NCBI GenBank assembly: GCA_021399435.1
Contig: JAJTUP010000013.1
Span: 1,116,001 to 1,180,000 of the forward strand
Length of the DNA: 64,000 bases
Direction of reading: 5' to 3'
Source: Diaporthe sp. PMI_573
Lineage: Eukaryota; Ascomycota; Sordariomycetes; Diaporthales; Diaporthaceae
Shown: positions 48,234 to 59,759 of the stretch, in pieces
Layout of the letters: every line of letters starts with the position of its first letter
Position numbering within the stretch: the first letter of the stretch is position 1
Made by a program: the position numbers and the translations under genes
The notes under the pieces: model-generated
What the model saw: only the letters and a program-made list of their open reading frames with translations
The model's database searches: none
Told to the model about the DNA's origin: nothing

Positions 48234-51200
48234 GATGGTGCGAGGATGTACGAGCACGGTGGCACAGACTGCGGAATGTCTAAAGCTGCGGGAAACAAAG
48301 GCAGGAAGCAGGAGGCACGCAGACAAGGAAGGTGAAACATCAGCCAACAGTATATATACCATGGGTGACAAAGGGTCGAAAGGTGAGAGGCAAGATGTGC
48401 AGAGAATCCACAGAGGCTGTGACCACCGTGAGCAACAGACCGCTGAAGACAGGCGCTTGTTCGCTTCGGGATATTATAGTGCGGTGCGTACAAAGCCAAA
48501 CCTACGCTGCGTCATGCAGTAGAAGAGCAGACGAGCTGAGCAGTGGACTGGGTCTGGCCCTCAATGCTCCTGTATGCCTCAGATAATCGCGAGACGCTTC
48601 TCTGCAATCATCCACCCCATCGTGGGAAGGATCCACACGGCTACCATGTCCGCAGGGGAGGTCACTAAGAACCAAGTCGCTGCTTGTTGCTATTCAGCTA
48701 CGCCAGGGCTGCCTTTTATATTCCAAGGCAGCAACTATGAAGTTTTCTTCAGTCTGGCGGTCAATTCCATATATCCTATCAGATCCGATCAAATTCCTAG
48801 TAGTTGTAAATGCATTTTGGGGAGGAAAAGTAAACGCGGAGAGGAAGTAGGTTTCTGGCGGAGATGGATTATGCCGAGAGTTGTCTCTCACCTGAGAATA
48901 TTCCTTCTTAATTTCTATAAAGTAGCTCGGCTAAGTACTTTAGCACGCTTGCTGGCCGAAAAACTATCCCTCCTCTTCCTGCCGGGACGGAGGGGACCCT
49001 AGTCACCGGTGAGTTCCCAATGTCTGCGCGAGCGAAGAAGGCAGAACAGGATCAATAATAACTATGCGCCAGGCAGATGGCCGCAAGTGACCATTTCCCA
49101 AACGACATGGTCTGCGACATCATTCTCAGGGGCGGCTTTTCACATTGAGGTTGTCGCTATGATGAGGATCATTGCCGAAGTAAGTGACTTTGTTGATGAC
49201 CATAATGTCACAGCCTCGCACAAAATATTACTGCGGTTTTCGTACCACAGCCTGGAACAAGGGCTTTGCACAAGTCCAGGTGATGTGGATCTGAGAGACT
49301 CGTCTGCACGGACACCAGTTGACGCCTACAGTGGGCCTTAGCTCGAGGTGACGAGACTGCCGTCGAGGCGATACACAGCTACAGGGCTTATCAATTGAAT
49401 ATGGACAAGAAACTCAATACTTTGACTCTTGCTGCGAATCTGAACCATATGATATGCGTTCGGTTGCTGTCAAAGGGTGTTGGTTCGAGAACATATTACG
49501 TACCTCGGTAAAGATATGCTTTCCCCAGAACGGCTCATCTTTGGGTGCAATCACATGTACTAGCTGGCTGACCTCGATTGCCTTATCCGTTGGGGTGTCT
49601 AAAGGTGTCCAAGTGCCTCTGCAGGTACCTATTGCATGGTGACAGAAATAGCAGCTCAGCGCGGCTCCTCGACCAGGGGTCAAATGAATCGAACTGCTGA
49701 CAACCGCGCGTGAGATCCCCCCGGAACTCCCGGGCTAGATTAATCCATCACGGCCACATAACCCGAAGTGGGACACGGAGGAATCGGAATTGCGGTCTTG
49801 CCAAGAAGTCCGTAAAGCAGACATGTTGATCGAGCAAAATTTATTCTACACAGACGCATCAGTCTGACATCTTGAGCTGGTTTGGTTCGCATTCCCAAAT
49901 GCATTGGGCCTTTTCTGTGTTGTCTGTTTGCCTGCCCGCCCGGGTGAACGCGTAAGCTGACATGGTATTTCATGCATAGATAAATGTCAGCCCTATCATT
50001 GCACAGCATCCTTGGAGAAAGCTCGCGTGCGACGATGGTCTTTCTGAGACCCCAGTCTGAGCCTATCAAGGGCCAGAGAATACGCCAAGGTGGGCAAGAC
50101 GGGAGCGCCGCTGGAGAATATTGCCGACTACCAACGAATTCATGCAAAAGTCTGAAAGGCCGTGATCAGTAACCAGGGGCACCTCAAATTTTAGTAAAGG
50201 GTCTGAAACCGAAGATTTTTACTGCAAAGTAATCGAATGGAGTGCGTGTTGTGACACGGTGGATGCCGGCTTCCTTCTAATGGACCAACCGTGCCCCCAA
50301 AGAAAGGACTGGCGTATTCGCTCCGTCTCTGTGTGTCAAAATCCCCACAGATCCACTCCTTCGCGTATAAACGTACGGCAATCGTATCAAAATTCCTCAC
50401 CACACACATGCAGCAACGGGTATCCCGATCCCTCGCCCATGACTGCCGACGAATGCCAGAAAGCACAAACATATGGGACGACATTGGCATCTCAAGTTTG
50501 AGCGTCACAGGCTTGACAGCTACGGTGCCCAAGTCGCCGGCGAGTGTTTCGGATCGCTCGGCCTGGCTTTTACTGCCAAGAGAACCTTGGGAGAACTAAT
50601 AACCTCCCTTATCCGTGGGGGCCGCCAGTCGTCATCAAGTACCCGCCCAGGTGTGCCGGAAACCGAATGGAGATAACAGCACAGAAATCTGCTATGCGAC
50701 AGAAGGGCACACCACTCACCGGGATCTCGGCCTCGTACGGTGACCCGTCGCACTGCGGAACTCTTGCAATCCGTCAGCATGGGTTACGGTGCGTCGCCGA
50801 CCTGTGAAGTGATCCGCCAAGACTCGCTTGGCCCTCCTGCCAACTGGTCTGTGATGCCTGTGCCGCCTCGGATTCGTCTGTTGGCAATATTCCGCCGGGA
50901 TTTGGACAAGGGTGTGTGGTTTTCTCTTTGGTTCTGCCCCCATGGGCACCCACCACGTCGGCCAAGAAGTAACACCCGTCTGTGGTAAGGCTGCCATGGC
51001 CGCCCCGGGAATTAAGGTGGTCGCGTGCCCACCCTCCTCTAGACGTATAAACCTGGCGGGTCCTCGTCTCAGCCGTCCGTACGGCAGCCGTTTTCACCAG
51101 AACTTGAATCTGAGTTCTATTTGTACTGTCGGACAACGTCGCACCAAGCATCGGTCTATAACGACCGCTCTCGACTGCCCGGGACCCAAGCCAGCTTGTG

Positions 51201-51255
51201 TAACACAAACCGGACGAGAAACGAAATAGCCGATAACATCCGACACTCGTCGACC
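48234..51255. other. 3.0 kb intergenic region, no supported gene
   Basis: Contains the aminotransferase 5' flank and the promoter of the PAP2-type gene. A minus-strand frame at 49414-49683 (VSQLVHVIAPKDEPFWG) has protein-like composition and might be another gene scrap, but I cannot place it. No RNA gene found. Confidence 0.4.
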
Positions 51256-52769
51256 ATGGGCGTGGGAGCATTCCTCGAGCCCCTGATCGTGGTGGGCCTT
51301 CTGGCTGGGGGAACTATCATTAACCGCGATCGACCCGGCAGCGGCAGGCGGAGGGGCTTTGAGAAGGGGGTCCGGTCATCTTCTTCCTCGCCAAAGCGCT
51401 CATTCGCTGGGGACGCGCTCGAGGCGGAGTCGGGACGGCGGTGGTCGGGGGATGGCGATGATTCGATGCCGCTCAGCCCGTGGAGCGCGGCTTCTTCGGG
51501 CGGTTCCTCGACGACACTTCTCAGCCAGGGAGACGACGGCCTAGGCCCTAAGTGGCGAGAGCGGACGCTACGGCTTTGGAAATGGGAGAAGAAGATCATC
51601 ACGCCCAACACCGAGGTCTTTGAGGATCGACTTCTTAGTCGAGTGTTGCGAAGGTTGCCTTTCCTTGTCGAGGCTTGGTACTGGGCCCTGATTTATTGGG
51701 TGAGTACATCTGAAGAGATATCATATATCTTTTACAGGAGTTGAAGCCGTGATGGTGAGCGTGTGTTGTTACAGGACCATACTGACACAATTTTCCTCAA
51801 AGGTGTACCAGGTCGGTCGGGCCATTGGTGCCCTGGCAATGGACGAGTCGACCGTCGACGTCGCCCGGCGACACGCACTGCAGCTGATTCACCTGGAGCA
51901 GCGGCTGCACATCTTCGTCGAGCGGCCGGTCCAGGAGTGGTTCCTCCAGCACGCAACGCTAATGCGCTGGACCAACCGGGCATACTCATTCATCCACATC
52001 CCGGGAAGCATCCTCTTTCTCGTGGTCTTTTACTACCTCACCACAACACGGCCGAGGCGAAGTGCGCAGAGTGCCCTGCCGAGCAAGTCCAACCCCTCGG
52101 GCCGGCCTGCGCTCCACCCGGCCCTGTATGAGCAGAGGCGACGGACGATGGCCATGTGCAACTTGTTCGCATTTGTGATATTCACGTGTTGGCCCTGCAT
52201 GCCGCCTCGGCTGCTGAGCGACCCGAACTACAATGGCCCGGACGCGCAGGAGGCCAGGAGTTACGGTTTCGTCGATACGGTACATGGTGCGGACGGCGAG
52301 AGCAGCGTGTGGACGACGAACCGGTTCTGTAACCAATACGGTGAGTTTAGATTCCTTGTACGCTTGTGACCCGCAGACAGGACGCTGCGCTCTAAGGCCT
52401 CGTCACCACCGTGTACTCTCAAGCTGACCCTCCGTGCCAACAGCGGCCATGCCATCCCTCCACTTCGGTTACTCGCTACTCATCGGCCTCACGGTGGCAA
52501 CGATGCCCGTCCAGTTCCGCGGCTGGAGGCGGATGGCGCTGATCATGGGCGGCATGGCGTACCCGGCCCTCATTCTGACAGCCATCGTTGCCACTGCCAA
52601 CCACTTCGTGCTCGACGCCGTCGCAGGCGCGTGCGTGGTCGCCGTGGCGTGGCACGCTCAGAGAATCATGCTGAATCTGCTCGTCCTGGAAGACTACTTC
52701 CTGAGGCTCGTGCGCATTCACAAGCCGTCCAAGGAACTGGCGGGTCCAAGGGATGCGTCGATCGAGTAG
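51256..52769 (+). CDS. PAP2-superfamily integral membrane enzyme (inositolphosphotransferase/IPC-synthase-like)
   Basis: Exons 51256-51699, 51803-52340 and 52444-52769 join in frame (435 residues). N-terminal hydrophobic segment (FLEPLIVVGLLAGGTII), a Ser/Arg-rich stretch, then a multi-span domain. PAP2 signature: AAMPSLHFGYSLLIG (His of motif C2) and TANHFVLDAVAG (His and Asp of motif C3) near the end, with helices AYSFIHIPGSILFLVVFYYL and CNLFAFVIFTCWPCMPP before them. This is the PAP2 subfamily of AUR1/IPT1-like enzymes, which move phosphoalcohol head groups between membrane lipids. Whether this one is a phosphatase or transferase is not decidable from motifs; it is shorter than and different from true Aur1. 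Start chosen at cgaccATGGGC, a good context with the leader TM intact. No damage, unlike its neighbours on both sides. Confidence 0.88.
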
Positions 52770-53914
52770 GGGGCTGCCGGGAAACTGGACTGTTCCAGAA
52801 GGCGGGTTAATTCTGTAATAGTAGTGTGTCACAATACCAAGAGGCTTTGTAGACGCTGCTCTCTGTTTTCTCATGCTGTTCAGTGCTGGAGAGACGGAGT
52901 TTAGAGGACTGGTCTTCGAGGTCACTAAGAAAGGGATTTGAGAGCTCCCCGAATCTTACATGGATGCCATCTGAGTGAAAAATTGGCTTGCATATTATGA
53001 CTGAACTCAGCCTTGCACGGAAAGCGCCTCCCTCATGTGACTTGGCATCTTCATGCAAGTAGTATGATACCTTGCTGCAAACGTTAATCTATAAATCAAC
53101 TCTTGAAATCTTGAGGTTCAATCTACTAGGGCCTTCTCACCGATGTGGAGTCCTCAACCATCCCCACCAACCATATTAAGCGACCTGTCTTGAGATGCTT
53201 GTGACAGCCCGCTCAGTCTACCGTCCCTGCTTGATTGGCACCTTCAAAAATCACAGGATCAATACGATAGGTACCTACCCCCTAGCTAACAGCAGCCGTA
53301 GCTGGCTTACCTAAGCACTAAGCGCCGTTTGCTTACCCTTTTAGGCAGGCCATTGTTTACTTCGTGCCTGTTTAGTGCTCTGAATTGCTTCCTTTCCCCT
53401 TTCCATTTGAAAAATAAAGCTTGGTCACTTCATTTGATGTGCTGAGGCCAATCTCTCGTGCCCCTAAGTTCTCGTGATTTTCACAGTTTGTAATGTTTCC
53501 ACTGTAAAAGGCTGCTGTGCCGCAATTTCTGTCGCTGTTGGTTCACGATACCTGGGTAAATACGTGGCCAATGTCGCTAGATCCTTCGAAGCGTTTGGAC
53601 CCTGTCGCCACCCATCTATGTCAGAAATGAGAAGTTTCCGCATGTTAAATCTATGGCCTCTGCCACTAATTCCCACTCATCTCATGCTTGGATACTGGTC
53701 AGATTCTAGTCACTGTAACCCGCTCTACGGCAAAAAGCAGAGATTTCCGCATGTTGACTCTATAAGCCTCTGACACTACTTCCCACCCGTCTCATACCCG
53801 GAAACTTGGTCCTCGATTCATGACAAGCCCTTAAATTTTAACAAGAAAATCTTCACCACGCTAGTTACTTTATTTATGTGTTGCACCTCCCACGTGCTCT
53901 GTTCAAGAATCAAC
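52770..53914. other. Intergenic region with an imperfect repeat pair
   Basis: 3' flank of the PAP2 gene and promoter side of the acyltransferase relic. Holds TAGGTACCTA near 53269-53278 and a repeated block (separate entry). No gene seen. Confidence 0.45.
53633..53815. repeat. Imperfect direct repeat, two copies of about 67 bases
   Basis: The block beginning TTTCCGCATGTT at about 53635 recurs at about 53747. Both copies continue with TCTAT, GCCTCTG, CACTA-TTCCCAC and TCTCAT at matching spacing, and end in GGTC. They are offset by about 112 bases, with roughly three quarters identity by eye. Origin unknown; it could be a duplicated promoter segment or a transposon remnant. Confidence 0.7.
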
Positions 53915-55580
53915 ATGGCTGTGACTCAGCAGAAGGTGGCTGCGCAGGCCGTGACTGATCTAGTCATTCCATTGCACTATTTCGATAATAGTGCTATGTT
54001 CACAAATATCACTATGTACGCAATCATGGTCTTCGATGAGGCCCTCGAGCCAGAAACGCTCAGAGTGAGTCTTGACCAACTCGTCCGACGCGAGACCTGG
54101 CAGAAGCTGGGTGCAAGAGTGAGGAGAGGTGTAAGTCTACAAGTGTCCGGCCTTTTCAGAAATACATTGTGGGCAAAGTGATAGAAAAATGGGCCTGATC
54201 TACACGTCCCGCGGAAATTCTCCTCCAAGCGCCCAGCCATTGCCTATACACATGTCTCTCACGACATGGCCAAGGCAGAACATACTGTGGCATCTCGCAT
54301 GCCAAGCTCCAAATCGGTACCCGCGGACCGTCCTGCGATTGTAGGAATCCAGAGGACTGGGCAGAGTTGTGCTGTGGCGCTGACGCGCCGAAATCACTCC
54401 AAGACTACGTCAGCTCGGACCGACCTGTTACTGGCCTCCACATCGTTTCGTTCGAGGACGCCACGATTGTCACTTTGCACTGGCTTCACGCCGCAGCCGA
54501 TGCTATGGCCCTGAAAGCAATCCTGGACAGCTGGGTGTTGATCCTCCAAGGTCGAGAAGCTGAAGTCCCCATTCTCCATGGTTTTGATGAGGATCCCCTG
54601 CGCGAATTGGGGTGTCATCCGACGGAGCCTTACACACTTGCAGGCTCCGACCTATCCACCTTGGGCACCGCACCGTACGTCTTGAGGAATGGCTACAATA
54701 TGCTCCTGGGGCAGAAACAGAACAAGACAGTGTGCATTCCAGCCGCTTTCTTGGAAAAGCTTGGGGAAAAGTCACTGCAGGAACTAGAGGACTCGGGCAA
54801 TCAGGACTCATTCCTGACTGACAACGACATCATCACAGCTTGGTGGTCACGCCTCGCCTTCTCGCATATGCCTCCTGACAAGCCAGTGACCATAATGCAG
54901 GCCATGTCAGCGCGCCTCGCTCTTGAAGAGGATCTTCTGCCCCCGGACAGGCTCTATGTCTCCAACTGCCTAACCTTCACGAGCGTTCTCAAAACCAAGG
55001 CCGAAGTCGATCAGTCCCTGGGCCTCGTGGCGAGAGACATCCGGCGGGGCATCAACAAGCACGGCACTCGCCAGCAGGTTGAAGCATTCCTAAATATGGT
55101 ACGGGCCAATGCGTGGCCGCTGGGCCCAATGCCCGTATTCTTCGGGAAGCCCAACATGCACCAGTAGGCTTCTCGAACTGGACCAAGGTCAAAACCTACA
55201 TGACGGATTTTTCGGCGGCAGTTGTGACCAAGAGCGACACGTCTCTCTTCCCGTCGTTTGTTTCGCAGGTCCAGACTGGCATACCATATCCTGATGGGTT
55301 TCTTATAACCGGGCAGGACTCTCATGGCAACTATTGGCTCGAGGGATACCGGCCTGGTGGACTATGGGCACACGTAGAAAAGTTTCTCAAGGCGGATGTC
55401 TACTTTTCCAGCCAGAGACTCATTCTCATAGTGATTTCTTCCCGAGATCTCAGTTATCCCGCATGCAAATATACCAGCAAAATAGTCAAGATATCTATTT
55501 CACCGCCTCAAAACCTGGTGAATCGCTCTCCCTTGGGGGACAGCAAATATAAAGTAATGGAAATACAGAAACACGATTGA
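53915..55580 (+). pseudogene. Decayed HxxxD acyltransferase (fungal trichothecene-acetyltransferase-like family)
   Basis: CoA-dependent acyltransferase of the BAHD-like fungal group that decorates secondary metabolites. First segment from ATG 53915 (VIPLHYFDNSAMFTNI...), a 54-base GTAAGT...TAG intron near 54133-54186, then GPDLHVPRKFSSKRPAIAYTH. Between about 54303 and 54345 the frame changes to NPEDWAELCCGADAPKSLQDY. The catalytic motif HAAAD (in LHWLHAAADAMAL) is intact and followed by about 200 well-conserved residues. At about 55163-55168 one base is missing (NMH then a TAG, with VGFSNWTKVKTYMTDFSAAVV continuing in the next frame). Neither shift has room for an intron. The active site survives but the full protein cannot be made. 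The substrate is unknown; similarity is at family level, and no toxin pathway is implied. Confidence 0.82.
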
Positions 55581-56626
55581 GCATCTGAATGACACATGCA
55601 CATAAAGGAGAGCTATTTTTCTATTTTTCTTTTATCACTGGCGTTTGGCTCTATTTTCCCTCTTTTCAAGTTCTGCTTTAATTCTGATCTTGCAGACTAA
55701 ATCTAATTTCCATCTTTCAATCCCCTGCTAATCAGTGAATTAATTCTTCGCCGGCAGAGCTGGAGGAGTACATCGACGATGTAGTACATAGAGCCACCCA
55801 GCGCGCATTTACAATCCTTACGGGTTCGCCTCACGCGGTCACGACTCGCTAAGCTTTGCACCTCATCAGCCTATGTGATGGACGATCGTGCCGGCGCAAC
55901 GAGGGCTCTGACTCATATAGAGCATGACAAGACTTCATCGATGCAAATGGCCCAATACAACTTAGTCTGCTGGCTGGATATCTTTAGGGAACTGATTAGG
56001 GTCAGTCCGTCTTTTATGCAACGCCACAGGATCAACTCAAACCGCCTCATGCCTGGATGCAGTCACCAGGCAGCAAAACCATTGCTGATGGATGATTCTT
56101 CGATTTTCTAGCTGTCTCTGCGGGGTCCTCTTTTGAAAGTATCCGAGGCCTATAAATCTCTGCGTACATCGCCGGTCAACAATTGTCACCACTCTAGGCG
56201 AGGGAGGACTGCCATCAAGATACGGAACGTCTCTTCTCCGTGTCACCAGTAAACTGATGACCACAGTGAAAAAAAAAAAAAACTTGAAGCTCGCTTTGAT
56301 CGCAGTGTCAGCCTTGGTGCAGGGACATGCTAATCTTCTCTGTAAATTTTCAAGTAAGACCAAATGCCCGCAGGCTGAGGAAGAAAGGAAGAAAAAACGT
56401 GAATTAAGTTGGGGGATGTCCGGGTTTATATAGTTTTGGGGGGCAGACGCGGACGGCTTTTCACCGCTTTCTAAAATTGGTCACAGGGCGATCAAGTGGA
56501 TGTACCTAGGTACCTACCCTTGTCAGAAGCGGCAGAACCCCAGGCAGCCTAGAAAAAAGTTGGAGACGACCTGGGGAGAGGATCATCGCGTCTCGCAACT
56601 TCATCGAAGCACCCACCTATTGCAGA
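55581..56626. other. Intergenic region
   Basis: AT-richer. Carries an A run at 56268-56281 and a nested palindrome GTACCTAGGTAC at 56502-56513, about 115 bases before the next ATG. No gene seen. Confidence 0.45.
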
Positions 56627-57883
56627 ATGGAGTCGACAGAGGAAGAAAAGGCTCGAAATGAGTCCCGTAAGCAAGGTATGAATCCAATGGCGCCTACATT
56701 CCCGCAAACCACCATTTCCGCACTCCAACATTCCGAATATTGACACCAGCACGACACAGAGAGGGCAGTGCGGCGAAAGGAAGTCCAGCGCGCCCAGCGC
56801 AAGCTCGAGCGCAAGATTAAACGGGAAGGAAAGGCCGAGGCCAAGGCCGCCCGCAAGTCCAACGTCAAGCGCGCAGGAAAATGGACAGGCGAGCGTAAGG
56901 AGCTGGACAAGTTGAAGAAGGCCGCCAACAAGGCCGCGAAGCATGAGAAGAAGAAGCGGCGTGAGGAGTCCAAGGCGGCAAAACTTCAGGAGCAGGACGA
57001 GAAACTACAGGCCGAGGCCGAGAAAGGCAAGGCCCGGCAGGCGCATTTGGCAGAGATGCAGGAGCAGGAGAGCACATTGATGCAGGACCTCGACGAGGAG
57101 ACGAGAGAGACGGACAATCAAGCCCCAACCAACGACGAAAAGCCTCGAAAGAAGGACAAAAAGAGCAAAAAGCCGAAGACAACACAGGATGAAAATGCCG
57201 TGCAGGAGGCGGAGGAAAAGCCAGCGAAGAAGCAGAAGAAGAACAAGAAGCAAAACCAAGAACCCGAGGCTGGGACCACCACGACCGAGGTCGAGGAGGC
57301 TGAAAAGCCTCCGCAAAAGGACAGGAAGCGCAAGCGAGACGCCGACGTCGACGAGACCTCTGCAGATGTCCTGACTGGAAATGAATCACCAGCTAAGAAG
57401 AAATCGAAAAAGGACAAGAAGGACAAGAAGGACAAGAAACGCGACCAGGAACAGGAGGCACCTGATGCCACGGCGGACGTCCCGGCCGACGAGGTCGCGC
57501 TGAAGAAGGAAAAGAAGGACAAGAAATCCAAGAAGGACAAGAAGGAAGCCGCGGAGTCTGGTGGAAAGGACAAGGTCGGCAATGACACAACAGAGAGCAG
57601 GAAGGAGACGGCGAAGACTGAGAAATCAGCGGCAGCAGCCGAGGCCGCCAACTGGAACGTGAGCTCGCTCGAGGGCGGCGCCTCCAGGCAGGCCAAGTTC
57701 CTACGGCTCCTGGGCGGCAAGGGCGCGGGCGGTGCTGCCGCCGCCGTGGCGCCTGCCGCCTCCGGGGCAGCTCGGTCGCACTTCGACGTGAGCAAGGTGA
57801 CGGGGGAGCTGGAGAAGCAGTTCGAGGACGGGCGGAGGATGAAGTTCGACATGGGCGGGCAGCGCAAAGGCCTAGGCGCATGA
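56627..57883 (+). CDS. Lysine-rich nuclear-type protein with C-terminal SMAP (small acidic protein-like) domain
   Basis: Exons 56627-56675 and 56760-57883 join in frame (390 residues). The body is almost entirely charged: long helices of Lys/Arg/Glu, then repeated KKDKKDKK and KKEKKDKKSKK tracts that should act as nuclear or nucleolar signals. The last 75 residues are different: NWNVSSLEGGASRQAKFLRLLGG, an Ala/Gly insert, then SHFDVSKVTGELEKQFEDG and MGGQRKGLGA, the signature of the small-acidic-protein-like domain found at the C-terminus of many eukaryotic proteins. The function of this domain is not well established; a role in ribosome biogenesis or RNA processing is a guess from composition. 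Start ATG is in a 16-codon first exon whose donor restores frame. Marks the return of core-type GC-rich sequence after the decayed block. Confidence 0.82.
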
Positions 57884-58365
57884 GCCCACCTGCTGCTTGC
57901 GGCTTGCACAACAGCCCCTGTTGTCATGTGACATTACAGCAAAATCGAGACCCGGAGACGCCTCAGGCAGTGCTCCAAAAGCGATATCCACTTGCTGCAA
58001 CTTGTGTAATTCTTGCTAAGACCAGGTTTGACCCTCCTGCTCAGGCGACTGTTCAAGAGCCAACCATGCTGAATTAAATCAAAAAAAAAAAAGAATCAGA
58101 AGCAAGTACTGTGAACTCCGTCCCGTAATGTCATGCGCCTTCTTTGTTTATTGCCAGGCGCGCAAGTAAATGTGCTGGTTCCCGTGGGGAGCGCAACGCC
58201 ACGACTCCCCTCTGCCTTGGAGATGCGCCCCCCCCCCCCGCGGCGTCGGTCATGCCAGTCTCAACAACCTGGCCGCCAATGATCCCTCGCAACTATGGCG
58301 TGTTGCGCTAGTAGTCGTCATGTGCCCAGTGCGGCTGTAGTGGATGGATATATCGTTCCGCGCGA
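57884..58365. other. Convergent 3' intergenic region
   Basis: Between the SMAP-domain gene (+) and RAMP4 (-). An A run at 58081-58092 and a C run at 58230-58239. Presumably two 3' UTRs. Confidence 0.5.
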
Positions 58366-58783
58366 TTATCGGCTGCCGAAGAAGATGCGCGAGAGGACCT
58401 CGAATATTATACCGCCGAAGACGACGAAGGCGAGGAGAACTGTAGGACGCACATGTCCAATTAGCCCTGCGCTCTCTCGTTGACCGAAATTTGGGGAGAA
58501 TTGGAGTCGAAATGGGAAGAGGGAAGGGGTCGCGCGTCGCATACCTAGCCAGATGGGGGAGATGGGGGACTTGGCCGTCTCCTTCTTGGCCATCTTCTTG
58601 ATGTCCTCGCTGGACTTGCCCATCTTCGCCTCCTGCTCCTTGGCGAACTTGAGGTTTGCCCGTCGCTGCTGGGGTGTTTGCGCCTGTGCGCCGGTTCAGC
58701 TTATGTGGTTGATGGCGGTGGTGGTCAAGAGGCGCAAGGCCCGCGCGCCGAGTGAAGGGGGCGGGGGCGTATTGGCTTACCAT
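58366..58783 (-). CDS. RAMP4/YSY6-type ER stress-associated membrane protein
   Basis: Tail-anchored protein of the ER translocon (SERP1/RAMP4 family; yeast Ysy6), thought to stabilise newly made membrane proteins under stress. Exons 58783-58781, 58683-58545 and 58439-58366 join in frame (71 residues). The first exon is exactly the ATG, and an intron starts directly after it. The protein begins MAQTPQQRRANLKFAKEQE, the family's conserved start, followed by KMGKSSEDIKKM and KSPISPIW. The single C-terminal helix VLLAFVVFGGIIFEVL follows, with a short basic tail. Length is typical (65-75). An unspliced start one codon earlier in exon 2 would replace Ala2 but fits the family less well. A sevenfold-base repeat lies in its leader. 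Divergent from the 103-residue membrane protein gene. Confidence 0.92.
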
Positions 58784-59313
58784 TGTGAGGTTGAGGTGTG
58801 GGAAGAAGTGGGTCGAGTGTCGAGTGTCGAGTGTCGAGTCGAATTCAAGAATTACAACGGTGTAGTTGAAAGATGTTGAAGGAGTGTCAGGCTGTCTGTA
58901 AGGCTGGCAGAGGGGGGGCAGATCGATCGGGTCGAGGGACTCGGATGGTAGTCTATATGTAATGCAATGTAGAAGTAATGAATGGGGACAGATTTCAAGG
59001 ACCCTTTTTGGGACAACCGCATCTCCATATTGAATTTCCGGTAGACGTGTCGTCCAAGAGCTACCCCTGTCCACAGCCCGCCCTTGCAGTTACTCTTCTA
59101 GCTGTTAGCTGTTCGGCTGACTGCGGGGGCGCTAATCAGTGGGGACTCACCTTGGACCAGAACCTCGAGTTGGAGCTCGACCGTTTTTCCTGTCCACATG
59201 GCGGCGAGGGTTTCGCCTTCCAGGGTTGTAGTCTAACACCCACCGGCCCCCGTTGAGCCCCGTCGCTTTCAAGGACTGTTGACGACACGATTTGTCTCCA
59301 AAAATATATCAAC
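58784..59313. promoter_or_regulatory. Divergent promoter between RAMP4 and the 103-residue membrane protein
   Basis: 530 bases between divergent ATGs. On the RAMP4 leader side, 58812-58840 has four tandem copies of TGTCGAG (CTCGACA on the mRNA strand). Shared control is inference. Confidence 0.45.
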
Positions 59314-59759
59314 ATGAGCTCGAGACTATTACTGTCAATGGCCAGCCGTCGGGCTCGGCTCGGCTCCCCGGCCAAGACATTCAAGGCCCCCATCCAGCGA
59401 CGGTTCGCCTCGTCAGAGCCGCAGCAGCCTTCACCCCTCGTAAGACCCTTGCCTTGCTCCCTCTGAGTCACCCTGCTGCCTACCTGTAATTCACTGACAC
59501 GTCTCGCCTTCTAGTCCAAGTTCTACAAGGACTTCACCAGACCCGTCGCGAAGGTTCTACTCATGGCCATGTTCACCTACCAGCTGGCCTACTGGGGCTG
59601 GGTCAAGCTGGAGCAGGATGAGATCAGGGCCGGGCGTGAAGGTGTGTCTGTCCCGTCTTGAAACCTGCTGAGAGACGTGTTTCCTGACTGGTTAGAATAG
59701 GGGAGGTTGCGAGGCTCGAAGCTCAGGTCGCAAAGTTGACAGGGAAGCCTTCGGCCTGA
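59314..59759 (+). CDS. Small single-pass mitochondrial-type membrane protein, function unknown
   Basis: Exons 59314-59439, 59515-59641 and 59701-59759 join in frame (103 residues). The N-terminus (MSSRLLLSMASRRARLGSP...IQRRFASS) is rich in Arg and Ser with no acidic residue before the RRFASS processing-like site, a strong mitochondrial presequence. Conserved-looking SKFYKDFTRPVAKVLLMAMF leads into one hydrophobic helix (AKVLLMAMFTYQLAYWGWV). It ends in a short charged helix EVARLEAQVAKL that could form a coiled coil. Size and layout resemble inner-membrane assembly or accessory subunits, but I recognise no specific family and give no function. All three splice joins keep frame. Divergent from RAMP4. 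Confidence 0.8.

Noticed and set aside
49414..49683. 89-codon minus-strand frame with VSQLVHVIAPKDEPFWG
   Set aside because: Looks protein-like, but no neighbouring block or family could be found to support a gene or relic.
49630..49735. AGTTCGATTC, a possible tRNA B box on the minus strand
   Set aside because: Upstream sequence does not fold as a tRNA and lacks an A box; the 3' side has no acceptor complement.
57118..57927. 269-codon minus-strand frame rich in Ser/Phe opposite the lysine-rich SMAP gene
   Set aside because: Lys/Asp codons read in reverse give Phe/Leu/Ser runs; a pure shadow.
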